Source: CAYVHU01 sp964451415 (GTDB lineage: Bacteria; Pseudomonadota; Alphaproteobacteria; Rhodospirillales; Magnetovibrionaceae). From it: a stretch of 64,000 nt of DNA. A program made the translations under genes and the position numbers. The notes beneath the pieces are model-generated. The model was not told the DNA's origin, did no database searches, and worked only from the letters and a program-made list of their open reading frames with translations. The stretch covers positions 62,001-126,000 of the forward strand of contig CAYVHU010000007.1 in assembly GCA_964451415.1 (NCBI GenBank), read 5' to 3'. Shown piece after piece: positions 8,486 to 18,097 of the stretch. Every line of letters begins with the position of its first letter. The stretch's first letter is position 1.

Positions 8486-9337
8486 TTATTGACACCGTGG
8501 AAGAATTGAATTCGCATTACGCCAATACGAAAGCCATCCTTGCGCGTGCCGCGCACCGGGCACCGAGACGAGGCGTACGCAAGTCGAGTTGTCTTCGGCA
8601 CGAACAAATGAACGCGCAACCCAACTCGGCACAGTCTTATCCTCAGCGCCGGTATAAATAATTTGCGGGATGCCCCTTAAACGAGACACATAGTCAATGG
8701 GATTCAGCGAACCGACTAAGGGAGAAACACCCCTGGCTGCGTTCAGGGAAACCTGATCCAAATTACCCGAAATCGTGCGCAAAGAACGAATATCAGTACG
8801 TTGGGCGGCCAGCAAGGCGGCAATGGCGCCGCCACCGGAAAACCCAACAAGGTGAAAGGCTTGTACGCCAAGTTGTTTTTTAAGATTGTCTAAAACGTCG
8901 TTATAACTTTGTAAAACTTCTTTTGAAAAACGATAATCGGTCCAATATTTCTGATCGCAGTTCGGTTCTTGATCCAGGTTCACGTACTGGCAAGGCCTTG
9001 CAATATAAAACACACTTTGCGATGTATCCAACACTGCGAGCTTAAGTGCAAACGGGTTTCTGGGCGTCGGATTGGGAGAAACCGTGTAACGGTCGATCCA
9101 GGCAAAACCATCCCCTTCGATGTAAAGCGTCGGGACTTTTTGGGTTTTTGAGAATTTATAGAACCCGGCAAGTCGAAACATGCCTGCCTGCATTGTAAAG
9201 GGTTGGAAGCCCGCCTGGGTGGCGATTTGATACGCCTCATTTTGTCGTTCACTCACGGAAAACGTACTGCATCCGGCCAGGGCGATCCCAACCAGGGCGA
9301 TCCCAGCCAGAAACAAACTCAAGATCCGAATATTCAT
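8486..9337 (-). CDS. Lipoprotein of the alpha/beta-hydrolase fold
   Basis: A 283-residue predicted lipoprotein. The signal ends in the lipobox LAGC, with lipidated C23. A nucleophile elbow GFSGGG (S167), D233 in TGAEDKTVP and H264 in GARHAQGW fit a Ser-Asp-His triad in the right order. The substrate is unknown, and esterase or peptidase activity is plausible. The ATG at 9337 is preferred because it gives a clean lipoprotein signal with a GAGAG site. The gene lies 11 bp behind the methyltransferase gene and is probably co-transcribed with it and perhaps with the autotransporter. Confidence 0.8.
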   Translation of the reverse strand: MNIRILSLFLAGIALVGIALAGCSTFSVSERQNEAYQIATQAGFQPFTMQAGMFRLAGFYKFSKTQKVPTLYIEGDGFAWIDRYTVSPNPTPRNPFALKLAVLDTSQSVFYIARPCQYVNLDQEPNCDQKYWTDYRFSKEVLQSYNDVLDNLKKQLGVQAFHLVGFSGGGAIAALLAAQRTDIRSLRTISGNLDQVSLNAARGVSPLVGSLNPIDYVSRLRGIPQIIYTGAEDKTVPSWVARSFVRAEDNSTCVRLVSVPGARHAQGWLSYWRNANSILPRCQ

Positions 9338-9348
9338 GACTGAAACTC

Positions 9349-10908
9349 TCATGCTTTTATAAGGGCGTTCGCCGCGCATAACGCAAGAATTGAATGAATA
9401 TAGTCCAGCAAATATTGCTTGTGATCTGAATCCCCACTTTCTAGGGGTTTGTCGTTTCTGTTCAACGTCAATTCACCTTTATCCACATGCCCGCGCACGA
9501 GATCGACAATTTTCTCTATCGTGTTTTGACCATCCACATATTGAATAACTAGGCGCTGATCGTCCGTTAATTTTACATTTTGCTGCAACATATTGGCAAT
9601 CAGCGCGTGATCTAAAGCCTGCAACCGTGCCGGCGCAAAAACTTCCGGCTTCTCAGAAATCTTTGATATGCAACCTGGTTTGCCCATCGTAATGGAAAAA
9701 GCCCCTTTTAAAACAAGTTCGGGTATCAACGCCCCGAAGGTCGCGCGAATATCTTCATCTTGATCATCGTTTAAATTCTTTTTCGCCAATACCACGAGTT
9801 CATCCAGCGTTTGCGGCACCGGCATCGCCTTCAGAAGTTCCAGATAGCATGCACACACCGACCTGCCTTTAAGTGTCAACTTTGCGTCTGAATTTGCGAT
9901 GCCAACCAGATCCAAGCTTTCTGGTAAGGGCTTGATGTTACTTAAATCCACATCCTTCAAAACATAATTTGGCAGAAACGAAAGGTCTTCGATGCTTGAT
10001 AAATCAATATTTCTTTTAAGTTCAACACCTTCATGCACCAATAATGTGCTGCGGAACTTGCGGTTATTGATAAAATCCAGATACTGTTCTTGATTAATAT
10101 TGTTATCCAACTGCATAAGCGTCTTGGAAACGGTATCTGTATGATTGCCCAAATACATGGACGGTAAATCAGAATCCCCCAAATATTGCAGGCCGTATTT
10201 TTGCGCCAAATCCATAAATTCATAAAAATAGCAAGGCACGTTTGTTTCTTCTAGATAATCGTGCAAAACAAAATTATCGTCTTGGGACTGTACGGTCTTA
10301 ATTTCCTGTTCCATAAATATTTTATGGGCACCTGATTTTTCCTGAATATTTTCCGAGACAAAGTTCAACATCTTGCGGGCTTCCTGGACCTTTTGCGCAG
10401 GATCACTGAACTTTTGACCATGATACAACATCATATCCCGGATTGTTTTAACTGAATTCCAACCCGGCAGTGTGTTGTAACTGATGTAGGCTATGCCCTT
10501 TTCAGAAAGATTTTTGCTGCAGATTTCCAAAATACGTTTTTGCACGTCTTCACGAACCCAGGAATAGACCCCGTGGGCAATAATAAAATCAAATTTTTCG
10601 GACTTGAATTCAAAATCCAAAATGGATTTCGCGTAAAACTTTACGTTATCGAGATGTAACGTTTGAGCAGTCTTTTGCGCCAATTCGATTTGCGCCTTGG
10701 AGAGATCAACGCCGACAAACGTCGCCTTTGGGTGGCGCGCAGCCAGGGGGATCATATTCCCACCGGAGGCACAGCCGATTTCAAGCACCCTGGAATTTTC
10801 CACATCGTGCGGCTTCATACCAAACAGGAGAGCAATGGCGGCTAGATTTTCGGGGGCCGAAGACACGTGGGCATAAATGGGATAGGGAATTTCATCATAT
10901 GTGGTCAT
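9349..10908 (-). CDS. Class I SAM methyltransferase with C-terminal regulatory domain
   Basis: A 519-residue protein. The N-terminal half is a Rossmann-type methyltransferase with motif I VLEIGCASGGN (41-51), an acidic motif II (FVGVDLSKAQIELAQ) and motif IV FDFIIAHGVYSWV. The rest resembles the methyltransferase regulatory domain (MethyTransf_Reg type) plus a C-terminal winged-helix-like tail. The target is unknown. The ATG at 10908 (MTTYDEIPYP) is preferred, and an in-frame ATG at 10938 is possible. It lies downstream of the autotransporter, separated by a 32-bp palindrome, and 11 bp ahead of a lipoprotein hydrolase. Lower GC than its neighbours hints at transfer. A role in modifying a surface protein is only a hypothesis. 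Confidence 0.82.
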   Translation of the reverse strand: MTTYDEIPYPIYAHVSSAPENLAAIALLFGMKPHDVENSRVLEIGCASGGNMIPLAARHPKATFVGVDLSKAQIELAQKTAQTLHLDNVKFYAKSILDFEFKSEKFDFIIAHGVYSWVREDVQKRILEICSKNLSEKGIAYISYNTLPGWNSVKTIRDMMLYHGQKFSDPAQKVQEARKMLNFVSENIQEKSGAHKIFMEQEIKTVQSQDDNFVLHDYLEETNVPCYFYEFMDLAQKYGLQYLGDSDLPSMYLGNHTDTVSKTLMQLDNNINQEQYLDFINNRKFRSTLLVHEGVELKRNIDLSSIEDLSFLPNYVLKDVDLSNIKPLPESLDLVGIANSDAKLTLKGRSVCACYLELLKAMPVPQTLDELVVLAKKNLNDDQDEDIRATFGALIPELVLKGAFSITMGKPGCISKISEKPEVFAPARLQALDHALIANMLQQNVKLTDDQRLVIQYVDGQNTIEKIVDLVRGHVDKGELTLNRNDKPLESGDSDHKQYLLDYIHSILALCAANALIKA

Positions 10909-10942
10909 TTTGCTTCTTGTCTTTTGAGGTTTGATCATAAAG

Positions 10943-10974
10943 AAGAAGCCTCAGGGATATCCCTGAGGCTTCTT
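10943..10974 (-). terminator. Perfect 32-bp palindrome, likely terminator of the autotransporter gene
   Basis: A perfect palindrome of two 16-base arms, centred between 10958 and 10959, lies just after the autotransporter stop on the minus strand. It is followed by a pyrimidine-rich CTTCTTCTTT-like run. It also lies 34 bp ahead of the methyltransferase ATG, so it may only partly stop transcription and set the ratio between the two genes. Confidence 0.7.
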
Positions 10975-11000
10975 TATTTTAGGCAAGTGCCGTTTCAGAT

Positions 11001-14000
11001 TTAGAACTTCACACGGGCCTCAAGTGAGCCGGAGTGGCTTCTGAAGCCGGACTTGAAGCTACCGTCATAATTGGCGCTGACAGACCATGCACCGTCTTCG
11101 TAGGTAAAGCCAAGACCAACATTTTCACCCAACTTCTCCACTTTCGCGCCGGTCGTTTTAAACGCGGCACCACCGCCAGTATATTGCCCCGTTGCCGTCG
11201 CTTCATCGCCTGCCAGATCATAGCTTAAGCCCGCCCGCAATTCCGGAACGAAGAAGCCCCGGCCGGCTTTGATCTTCGTGCGAAGCTGACCGCCCAAGGA
11301 CGTGATCGCAGCATCGACGCTATCTGGATTAACCTTCAGGTTCAAACCACCTGCACCTGTTTCCGTGTAGTTATCTGACGAAACATGTGTCCAGGCCACG
11401 CCGGCTGTCGGTGTGAAGTAAGTGCTCTGAGAGATCTCCATCGGCAGGCCACCGCTCACGCTCACCATGTACTGGCGAGAGTCGTAGCTGCCCTTAGCGG
11501 TACGGTTCAATCCGCCGAAGTTGATGACCCGGCTGGTATCGTTTTTGTTTGCTGCGACGCCAACCATACCGTTCACATAAAAGCTATTGGCTGTGTAATC
11601 GCCGTAGACCGTCAACTGATAGCTTTTCGTGTCCGTACTCGACTGACCGGCGCCTTTACCGTCAACATTTGTCTTGGCGTAAGAAAAGGACGCGCCCAGA
11701 CGAGAGTTGTCCGTAACCAGACTATCCACACCGACCGCCGTGCCATAGGTGTCTGAGCTAAAGCCCTTGATGGCGTCTTTGGTATCTTGGGTAGAACGAT
11801 TGCCAAAGACCTTCAGCCAACCCGCCTTGTTCAAAGCGGCACCACCGGATGAGAAGCCCGATTTCTCTTTAATCGAAGCGTACTGGTTTCCGGTGCGCAT
11901 TGCGCTCAAGCGATTTGAGGCAATGCCGAAGATCGTACCGCCCGTCGAAATGGACGTTGCCGTCCCCGCACCCAGGGTATCGGCCTGAACGCCCACCTGT
12001 TCCGCCGCCTTTTTGGCTGACGTTCCGCCTGCCGTCAGGACAGCCGTCATTGCAGCAAGCGCAGAAGCATCACCCGTGGCAACCGCTGTGTTCGCGTTGC
12101 CAAGAGCCACGGCCTCGTTGTTCGTCACACCCAGTTCAGTCGCCGTCGTCGCAGCAGATTTCTTAACGACGGTAATGGCGATATCCTTGCTAGTGTTGGC
12201 TAAAGCCAAGGTGTAATTGAACAAGGCGTTATCTGTAACCGTGAACGAGGCAAGATCGGTGGTATCCATTGCCACGGCAGCATTTTGAAGCAAGGTCACC
12301 GTACCACTTGTAAAGGCCGCGTTCGGATTAACCGTTACCGCCCCAGCCGTTTGGTCGAGCGTACCCGTGGAGTCGGCCGCCTTAAACACCGTCGTTCCAT
12401 TGATCATTGCCGAACCAAGGGTAACGACGTTGCCGTTGCCGGTAGTAAGTGTCCCAGTCGTTGTCACCGTCGCATCGACGGTCAAGTCCGCAGTTGTTGT
12501 GAGGGTAATAGTTTTCGCAAAGACCGCCTTATCAAACTGTGTCTTCGACCCGGTATTCAAGGTGACGTCACCAACCCCTGTACTGCTTACACCGACCAAG
12601 CTAGCAAACTTTACAAGGCCACCCGTGTTTGAAACCGTGATTTGGCCCTGACCTCCGGTTCCTGTGGTCAGATCGCCCGTCACCGTCTGAGCAGACGTAC
12701 CATTCAAAGCCAAGGTCCCGTCAGCGGTGAATGTAAAGAGCGTCTTCGCCGTGATATCGCCGGGGATCGCGACCACACCAGAGGCACCCGTATTTGAAAG
12801 ATTTAGGGTATCTGCATAGACATTTCCGCCAAACGTGGCCGTTTTAGCCGGGGCCGCACCCGCCGTAACGCTTAGCAAGGTCGCGGCGCTGGTACCAACA
12901 TCCTCGCTAATCACTGTTGTATCCGTTGTGGTTGGAGCAAACGTCACCTCACCTTGACCGGTTGCACTGGTGGTCATGCTACCTATGATCTTCTTGTTGG
13001 CGGCAACCGTCGACTTACCCACCGCCGTGAAGTTAACAACACCCGTCACATCGCCGGAGAACGCCGCGGTTCCCGTGCCGGCCAAGTTTACCGTCGTTGC
13101 CTTAACGGCGCCAGCAAAGGTACCTATTCCACCCGTAGAGTCGAGGGTAACCGACTTCAAGCTGTTTGTGGCACCGACAGTTCCAGAAACCACCGTAGCG
13201 GTCCCACTAGCACCGATTGACAACGTACCTGCGCCATCTGCGCTTGTGGTGTTGTCCACGTTACCATCGATAATTTTACCTACAGCTACTGTAACCGTAC
13301 CATCGGCTGCCAAGTTGACATCACCAGTCACGTTGTCCGAGAACGCAACCGTTCCCAAGCCGGAATGCGTCGTCGTTGTCACTGTATAGGCCCCCGCAAA
13401 CGTCGCGGTAACGCCAGACGCAGGAGCAACATTAAGGACTTTAATCGCATTCGTTGCGCCCACGGTCCCACTGACCAATGTCGTATCCGTGCTTGTTGCC
13501 GTGAAGTTTACCGTACCCTCGTTGGCGCCCGCATCCACATTACCGACAATCTTCTTGTTGGCAGCGAATGAAGCAACCCCGTCACCCGTGAAGTTAACTG
13601 ATGTCACCGCGGTGACATCATCGGCAAACGCCGTCGTGCCGGTTCCCGCCAAGGTTACAGTTCTGGCATCGATCGTGCTGCCAAAGGTAGACGTAACACC
13701 AGCCCCGGTGTTCACGGTCATGGCAAGAAGAGCCTTACCACTGCCACCAACGGCCCCCGAAACCAACACAGTGTCCGCGGTCGCCGTGGCAAAGGTTAAA
13801 TTGCCTTGCCCATCGGTCCCCGTTGTAATGCTGCCCATGATTTTTTTATCGGCCGTTAACGTAAGCAGACCCTTACCGGAAATCACGACCGCACCCGTAA
13901 TATCTCCCTTGAACGCAGCTACATCCGATGAAGTATCACCGGTCACCGTGATCGTGGTTGCCCTGACAGCCTGATTAAAAGTTACATCGCTAGTGTTGAT

Positions 14001-15242
14001 GGTAACATTTACAGCTTTCAAAGTGTTCGTCGCACCAACGGTGCCACTCACCCCAACGATCGCTGAGGTCTGGTCCGCAATCGTAAACGTACCGGCACCG
14101 TCGGCGCCGGTGGTGTTGTCGACATTTCCGTCGAGTAAGGCCGCGTTAGCCATGGTCGCGGTACCGTCGGCGGCAAAATTCAAATTGCCGGTGACCGTCT
14201 TGGCGAAGGTGTTTGCGTTGACATTCGAAACCGTAATTGTCGTCGCAGCAACGGTCCCACTGAACGCTGCCTTCGTGCCGGCGGCAAGGGTAATGGAAGC
14301 AAGGCTTTTTGAGGCACCAACATTGCTTGCTACCGTTGTCGTACCTGTACCTGAAAGCGCCAAGGTACCCGTAGTCGCGGTGTTCGCGTCAATCAAACCG
14401 GTAATCGTCTTGCCAGCCCCGGTCAGGGCCAACGTACCACCGGCCGTTGAAGTGCCAACGACGATCTTACCAGCGGCACCAACAGTAAAGGTATTGCTGA
14501 GTGTCAGGGTCTTGCCATCGGTGATGGTAACGGTGTTACCAGCGTTTGTAGTAGCAGTATCCCAGGCGCCGGAGATGGTTGAATTGCCTGTAACATTAAC
14601 AACGATCGCCCCACTTGCGTTAGTGTCAGACACCGCACCAGCGACTACCGCTCCGTTTAGATTCAAGATCGCCTTGCCCGCAGCAACTTTCGCAAGATCC
14701 ATGGTGCCGTTCATGGTGGTCGTCCCGGTACCATCACCCAAGGTGATGGACGCGATCCGGGTAGCATCAGTCGCCGTGTTGACGAGAATTGCCGTCTGCG
14801 ATGAAACGGAATCACCATTAATAACCAAAGCATCAGTTTGAGCAGTGGTTCCGCCCATATTGATGGTCAGCGTACCGGCTGTGCTGGCTATACCGCCTGT
14901 CAAGGTCAACGTTTTTGCAGCAGTCATAGTCAAGACGGCTGTCGTACCGACTGTATCAAACGAGTTACCGGCCGAAGTTCCGGTCGTCGATGCAAACGTG
15001 AAATCGGCATTCGCTGTAACGGTATGGTTGCCACCCCACTTGATGGAATCCGTAGCTGTAACCGGCGCAGCACCCCCAACCCAAGTCCCACTCGCAGTAA
15101 GGGATTCAGCGCCACCCGTCGTTTTCTCCGCCGCCATCGCCGACCCGGAAAAGCTGACGACCGCCAGAGCCGCCGCAACCGCTACAACCGCAGTTCCATT
15201 TAAAAGATGTTTTTTAAAGTTACTCTTGGAAAGAGTGCTCAT
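11001..15242 (-). CDS. Giant repeat-containing autotransporter
   Basis: A 1413-residue type V secreted protein. The signal peptide runs to about residue 37 (GSAMA). The passenger (about 38-1140) is almost entirely Thr/Ala/Gly/Val/Asp, lacks Cys and has repeated VSGTVGATN and AANKKI motifs, suggesting a long beta-helix. The last 270 or so residues form an autotransporter barrel that starts near GWLKVFGNRS and ends with the classical aromatic terminus EARVKF. The ATG at 15242 is chosen because AAGGTAG lies about 10 bases upstream; an in-frame ATG 24 bases earlier has no such site. It is probably an adhesin or surface-layer-like protein, and the ligand is unknown. A methyltransferase and a lipoprotein hydrolase follow on the same strand. 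Confidence 0.88.
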   Translation of the reverse strand: MSTLSKSNFKKHLLNGTAVVAVAAALAVVSFSGSAMAAEKTTGGAESLTASGTWVGGAAPVTATDSIKWGGNHTVTANADFTFASTTGTSAGNSFDTVGTTAVLTMTAAKTLTLTGGIASTAGTLTINMGGTTAQTDALVINGDSVSSQTAILVNTATDATRIASITLGDGTGTTTMNGTMDLAKVAAGKAILNLNGAVVAGAVSDTNASGAIVVNVTGNSTISGAWDTATTNAGNTVTITDGKTLTLSNTFTVGAAGKIVVGTSTAGGTLALTGAGKTITGLIDANTATTGTLALSGTGTTTVASNVGASKSLASITLAAGTKAAFSGTVAATTITVSNVNANTFAKTVTGNLNFAADGTATMANAALLDGNVDNTTGADGAGTFTIADQTSAIVGVSGTVGATNTLKAVNVTINTSDVTFNQAVRATTITVTGDTSSDVAAFKGDITGAVVISGKGLLTLTADKKIMGSITTGTDGQGNLTFATATADTVLVSGAVGGSGKALLAMTVNTGAGVTSTFGSTIDARTVTLAGTGTTAFADDVTAVTSVNFTGDGVASFAANKKIVGNVDAGANEGTVNFTATSTDTTLVSGTVGATNAIKVLNVAPASGVTATFAGAYTVTTTTHSGLGTVAFSDNVTGDVNLAADGTVTVAVGKIIDGNVDNTTSADGAGTLSIGASGTATVVSGTVGATNSLKSVTLDSTGGIGTFAGAVKATTVNLAGTGTAAFSGDVTGVVNFTAVGKSTVAANKKIIGSMTTSATGQGEVTFAPTTTDTTVISEDVGTSAATLLSVTAGAAPAKTATFGGNVYADTLNLSNTGASGVVAIPGDITAKTLFTFTADGTLALNGTSAQTVTGDLTTGTGGQGQITVSNTGGLVKFASLVGVSSTGVGDVTLNTGSKTQFDKAVFAKTITLTTTADLTVDATVTTTGTLTTGNGNVVTLGSAMINGTTVFKAADSTGTLDQTAGAVTVNPNAAFTSGTVTLLQNAAVAMDTTDLASFTVTDNALFNYTLALANTSKDIAITVVKKSAATTATELGVTNNEAVALGNANTAVATGDASALAAMTAVLTAGGTSAKKAAEQVGVQADTLGAGTATSISTGGTIFGIASNRLSAMRTGNQYASIKEKSGFSSGGAALNKAGWLKVFGNRSTQDTKDAIKGFSSDTYGTAVGVDSLVTDNSRLGASFSYAKTNVDGKGAGQSSTDTKSYQLTVYGDYTANSFYVNGMVGVAANKNDTSRVINFGGLNRTAKGSYDSRQYMVSVSGGLPMEISQSTYFTPTAGVAWTHVSSDNYTETGAGGLNLKVNPDSVDAAITSLGGQLRTKIKAGRGFFVPELRAGLSYDLAGDEATATGQYTGGGAAFKTTGAKVEKLGENVGLGFTYEDGAWSVSANYDGSFKSGFRSHSGSLEARVKF
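12462..14414 (-). repeat. About six diverged ~95-codon passenger repeats
   Basis: Within the autotransporter passenger, a unit of roughly 93-100 residues recurs about six times, with a partial seventh before them. Each unit has an xVNFTADG-like start, then an AANKKIxGN turn, then TTDTTxVSGTVGATN, then an ATTVTLAGTGTTAF strand, ending near GDVTG. Copies have diverged enough that no long exact DNA repeats remain. Ends are approximate because the units grade into other beta-strand repeats. Confidence 0.7.
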
Positions 15243-15626
15243 AGCCGTATCTACCTTTTCTGTCACGTTGTAGCGTTGATTACGTTTTGTAACGTTGATT
15301 ACCTTGATGCGTTTAACGGTGGTGCGTTTAACATTGATTTCTTTGTTTCAGCATTGTTTCGGCCCTGAATCTCGTTTGTGGATTTTCCTAAACCCTGCAA
15401 GGCTCCACCCGACGGAACCAGTCCCTTAATACCAAGCTCAATTTTCAAACCATAAATCATTATACTTATAAACAAATGCCCGTCTTAGGAGAATCCAAAT
15501 AAAGACCCGTAGAGAGTTCATAACACTCGCCCTAACGATCTCCAACGTTTAATACAATTTTACGTAAATTTTCAATGTCGTTTTCCCACGATAGTTGCAT
15601 AATTATCACGCTTGGCCAGAACAGAC
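15243..15626 (-). promoter_or_regulatory. Upstream region of the autotransporter gene, no gene seen
   Basis: This 384-bp AT-rich stretch has no convincing ORF. Near the gene it holds two pairs of 10-bp direct repeats, CGTTGATTAC at 15274 and 15293 and TGCGTTTAAC at 15308 and 15323. A perfect TATAAT lies on the minus strand at 15461-15466 and could be a -10 box, but no good -35 was found at the usual distance. If used, it would give an untranslated leader of about 210 bases. Confidence 0.4.
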
Positions 15627-16178
15627 CTATCGCAACCGGCCAAAAGCCCTGGAAAACCCTTTAAGAGACGCCTTGACGACCGTCACCTTGGTTTGTCCCC
15701 AGCCACGAAACCCCACGTTAATTACGTTCCCGGCTTTTAGCGTTCTCACCATTTGGGGGTTCAGGCGCAAACTCGCATCGCACCCGGCGTTTGTGCATTG
15801 AAGATAGACGAGTTTGGTTTCTTGCCCCTTGTCGATGCTCAAAACCGCGCCGGGACGCAGATCCACACCCAAGGGCATGCGTACACTCAAGTAAGGGTGA
15901 CGCTTTTTTGCCTTTGAGTCTTTTATATAAAGAACCGCAAGGCCCAAAACCAAGCCTGCGTTTCTTTGTTTGCCCTTGACCTTTTTAAGCAGATAAAGAC
16001 GCTGAGAAATCCGGCATGTCGTGGGCTTTTTGTTATTTGCACAGGTCGTTTCCCAAAGGGGCTTTGCCCGGGATTTTCCTTGGGATTTTCCTTGGGCGAA
16101 TGCCGCCGCTCCAAAGGGCGATGCCACCATAAACGCGGCCACAACAAAAATAGATAAAATCAAACGATAAACGCGCAC
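15627..16178 (-). CDS. Invasion-associated locus B (IalB)-family secreted protein
   Basis: A 183-residue exported protein with a signal peptide (to about AAAFA), a Lys-rich linker and an IalB-like domain: W-x-x-x-C at the front, CRISQ, a central MPLGVDLRPGAVLSID and CTNAGCDA with paired cysteines. IalB-family proteins are widespread in free-living Alphaproteobacteria, and their biochemical role there is unclear. The GTG at 16176-16178 is chosen because GAAGGGA lies about 7 bases upstream and the signal peptide then starts directly; the in-frame ATG at 16232 would add 18 residues. No operon partner is evident. Confidence 0.75.
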   Translation of the reverse strand: MRVYRLILSIFVVAAFMVASPFGAAAFAQGKSQGKSRAKPLWETTCANNKKPTTCRISQRLYLLKKVKGKQRNAGLVLGLAVLYIKDSKAKKRHPYLSVRMPLGVDLRPGAVLSIDKGQETKLVYLQCTNAGCDASLRLNPQMVRTLKAGNVINVGFRGWGQTKVTVVKASLKGFSRAFGRLR

Positions 16179-16319
16179 AATCCGTCCCTTCTCAAATGCC
16201 GCATCTACAATCATAGCTATATAAAGAAACAAAGCCTGTAGATGATTCTTCCGGCCATGACGCTATCAGTTAACTGGCCCTTTATACAAGACTAACTTGC
16301 GCCTTTTTGGGAAAAGAGA

Positions 16320-18095
16320 TCAACGCCGCCCAAACAGTTTTTCGATATCGCCAAGCTTGAGCTCGATATAGGTGGGGCGGCCGTGATTGCACTGGCCGGA
16401 ATGGGGGGTCGCCTCCATAGTGCGCAAAAGAGCATTCATTTCATCCGCGTTCAGTCTGCGTCCGGCGCGCACGCTTCCATGACACGCCAGCGTCGCGGCG
16501 ACGGCGTTCAGGTTCTCAGACAGGCTTATGGCATCGCCCCACACGGTGAGATCATCGGCCAGGTCCCGCACCAGTTCTTGCACATCGACGCGCCCCAACA
16601 TGGCCGGGGTTTCGCGCACCACCACGGCCCCCTCGCCAAAGGGTTCCAGAATCAGCCCCAGGGCCTCCAGTTCATCGGCGCGCGCGCAAATCCGGGCGGC
16701 AGCGGCTTCGTCCAGTTCCACCACTTCGGGCAGCAACAGGCCCTGACGCTTGACGCCGCCGGACGCCAGTGCCGTTTTCAGGCGTTCATAGACCAGACGT
16801 TCATGGGCGGCGTGCTGATCGACGATCACGATCCCGTCCGTCGTTTGCGCCACAATGTAGGTTTCGTGCAGTTGCGCGCGCGCCACACCGAGGGGGAAGT
16901 TCTGCGCGGACACGTCTTGCGCCTCGACACGCGCGCCGGGGGATAATTCGAGATTTTCCAAGGGAGCCTGAAAGGCTGCCGAGCGCTCTGCCAGACCGCG
17001 CGAAACCGTGCCGCCGCGCGCGCCAGAAACCGTGGGGAAGACCGTGGGGGAAAACGCCCCCAGAGCCTGCTGCGAAACCGTGGTCGAGGCGCGGTGTCCG
17101 GCGTCCGCAAGGGCATGCTTCAAAGCACCGACAATCAGGCCCCGCACCAGCCCCGGATCGCGAAACCGTACCTCGGTCTTGGCCGGATGGACGTTGACGT
17201 CTACTTGATCGGGCGGCAAATCCAAATACAAAGCAACATAGGGATGACGGTCGTGGGCGAGAAAATCCCGGTACGCGGCGCGCACAGCACCATAAAACAA
17301 CTTATCGCGAACCGGCCGGGCGTTGACGAACATAAACTGTTTCGTGGCATTGCCCCGGTTCAACGTCGGCAGGCCGATGTAGCCGCTGAGATGAAGCCCT
17401 TCGCGCACGGCCTCGATCTTGATGGCGTTGTCGGCAAAATCGCGGCCCATGATGGCGCTCAAGCGCTCAAGCCTGCGGATGAACAAGTCGCCTTCGGCCG
17501 GGCTCAGGCGAATGATCGTGCGGGTTTCATCCGCCAGCGTAAAGCCCACTTCAGGGTACGCCATGGCCAGACGGTTAATGGTTTCAACCACATGGCCGAG
17601 CTCGGTTCGCGGCGCTTTCAGAAACTTCAGGCGCGCGGGCGTGGCAAAAAACAAGTCGCGCACCTCGATGCGTGTGCCGTGTGTGGAAGCGGCGGGTTCG
17701 GGGGCAAAGACCTTGCCGCCCTCGATCCTGATCGACCAAGCGTTTTGTGCCCCTTGCGCACGCGAGGTCAAACGCACACGCGCCACCGCGCCAATGGACG
17801 GCAGGGCTTCCCCGCGAAAGCCCAAGGATTGGATATGCACCAGGTCGTCGTCCGGTAATTTCGAGGTGGCGTGTCTCTCGAACGCCAACGGCAAATCTTC
17901 CCGGTCCATGCCGCAACCGTCATCGGAAACGGCAATGAAAGAACGCCCCCCATCGCGCAGTTGGACATCAACATTGCGCGCACCCGCATCCAGAGCGTTT
18001 TCCACCAGTTCCTTCAAGGCCGACGCCGGACGTTCCACCACTTCGCCCGCGGCGATCTGGTTGGCCAGAATTTCCGGCAAACGACGAATGGCCAT
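16320..18095 (-). CDS. mutL: DNA mismatch repair protein MutL
   Basis: A 591-residue MutL. The GHKL ATPase domain has E32-N33 (VENALDAGA), DDGCG at 58-62 and GFRGEALPS near 92-100. The C-terminal dimer domain carries the metal-dependent endonuclease motif DQHAAHERLVYE at 426-437, together with ACHGSVRAG and CNHGRPTY. This marks the nicking MutL type that works without MutH. It starts 2 bp after the pgi stop codon, so the two are probably co-transcribed. Confidence 0.97.
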   Translation of the reverse strand: MAIRRLPEILANQIAAGEVVERPASALKELVENALDAGARNVDVQLRDGGRSFIAVSDDGCGMDREDLPLAFERHATSKLPDDDLVHIQSLGFRGEALPSIGAVARVRLTSRAQGAQNAWSIRIEGGKVFAPEPAASTHGTRIEVRDLFFATPARLKFLKAPRTELGHVVETINRLAMAYPEVGFTLADETRTIIRLSPAEGDLFIRRLERLSAIMGRDFADNAIKIEAVREGLHLSGYIGLPTLNRGNATKQFMFVNARPVRDKLFYGAVRAAYRDFLAHDRHPYVALYLDLPPDQVDVNVHPAKTEVRFRDPGLVRGLIVGALKHALADAGHRASTTVSQQALGAFSPTVFPTVSGARGGTVSRGLAERSAAFQAPLENLELSPGARVEAQDVSAQNFPLGVARAQLHETYIVAQTTDGIVIVDQHAAHERLVYERLKTALASGGVKRQGLLLPEVVELDEAAAARICARADELEALGLILEPFGEGAVVVRETPAMLGRVDVQELVRDLADDLTVWGDAISLSENLNAVAATLACHGSVRAGRRLNADEMNALLRTMEATPHSGQCNHGRPTYIELKLGDIEKLFGRR

Positions 18096-18097
18096 CT

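Noticed and set aside
8422..8661. A 79-codon plus-strand ORF near the lipoprotein hydrolase
   Set aside because: Most of it is antisense to the conserved C-terminus of the hydrolase, and it has no ribosome site.
12462..14414. CRISPR-like periodicity
   Set aside because: The repeats are protein-coding, about 280 bp long and diverged; there are no short identical repeats with unique spacers.
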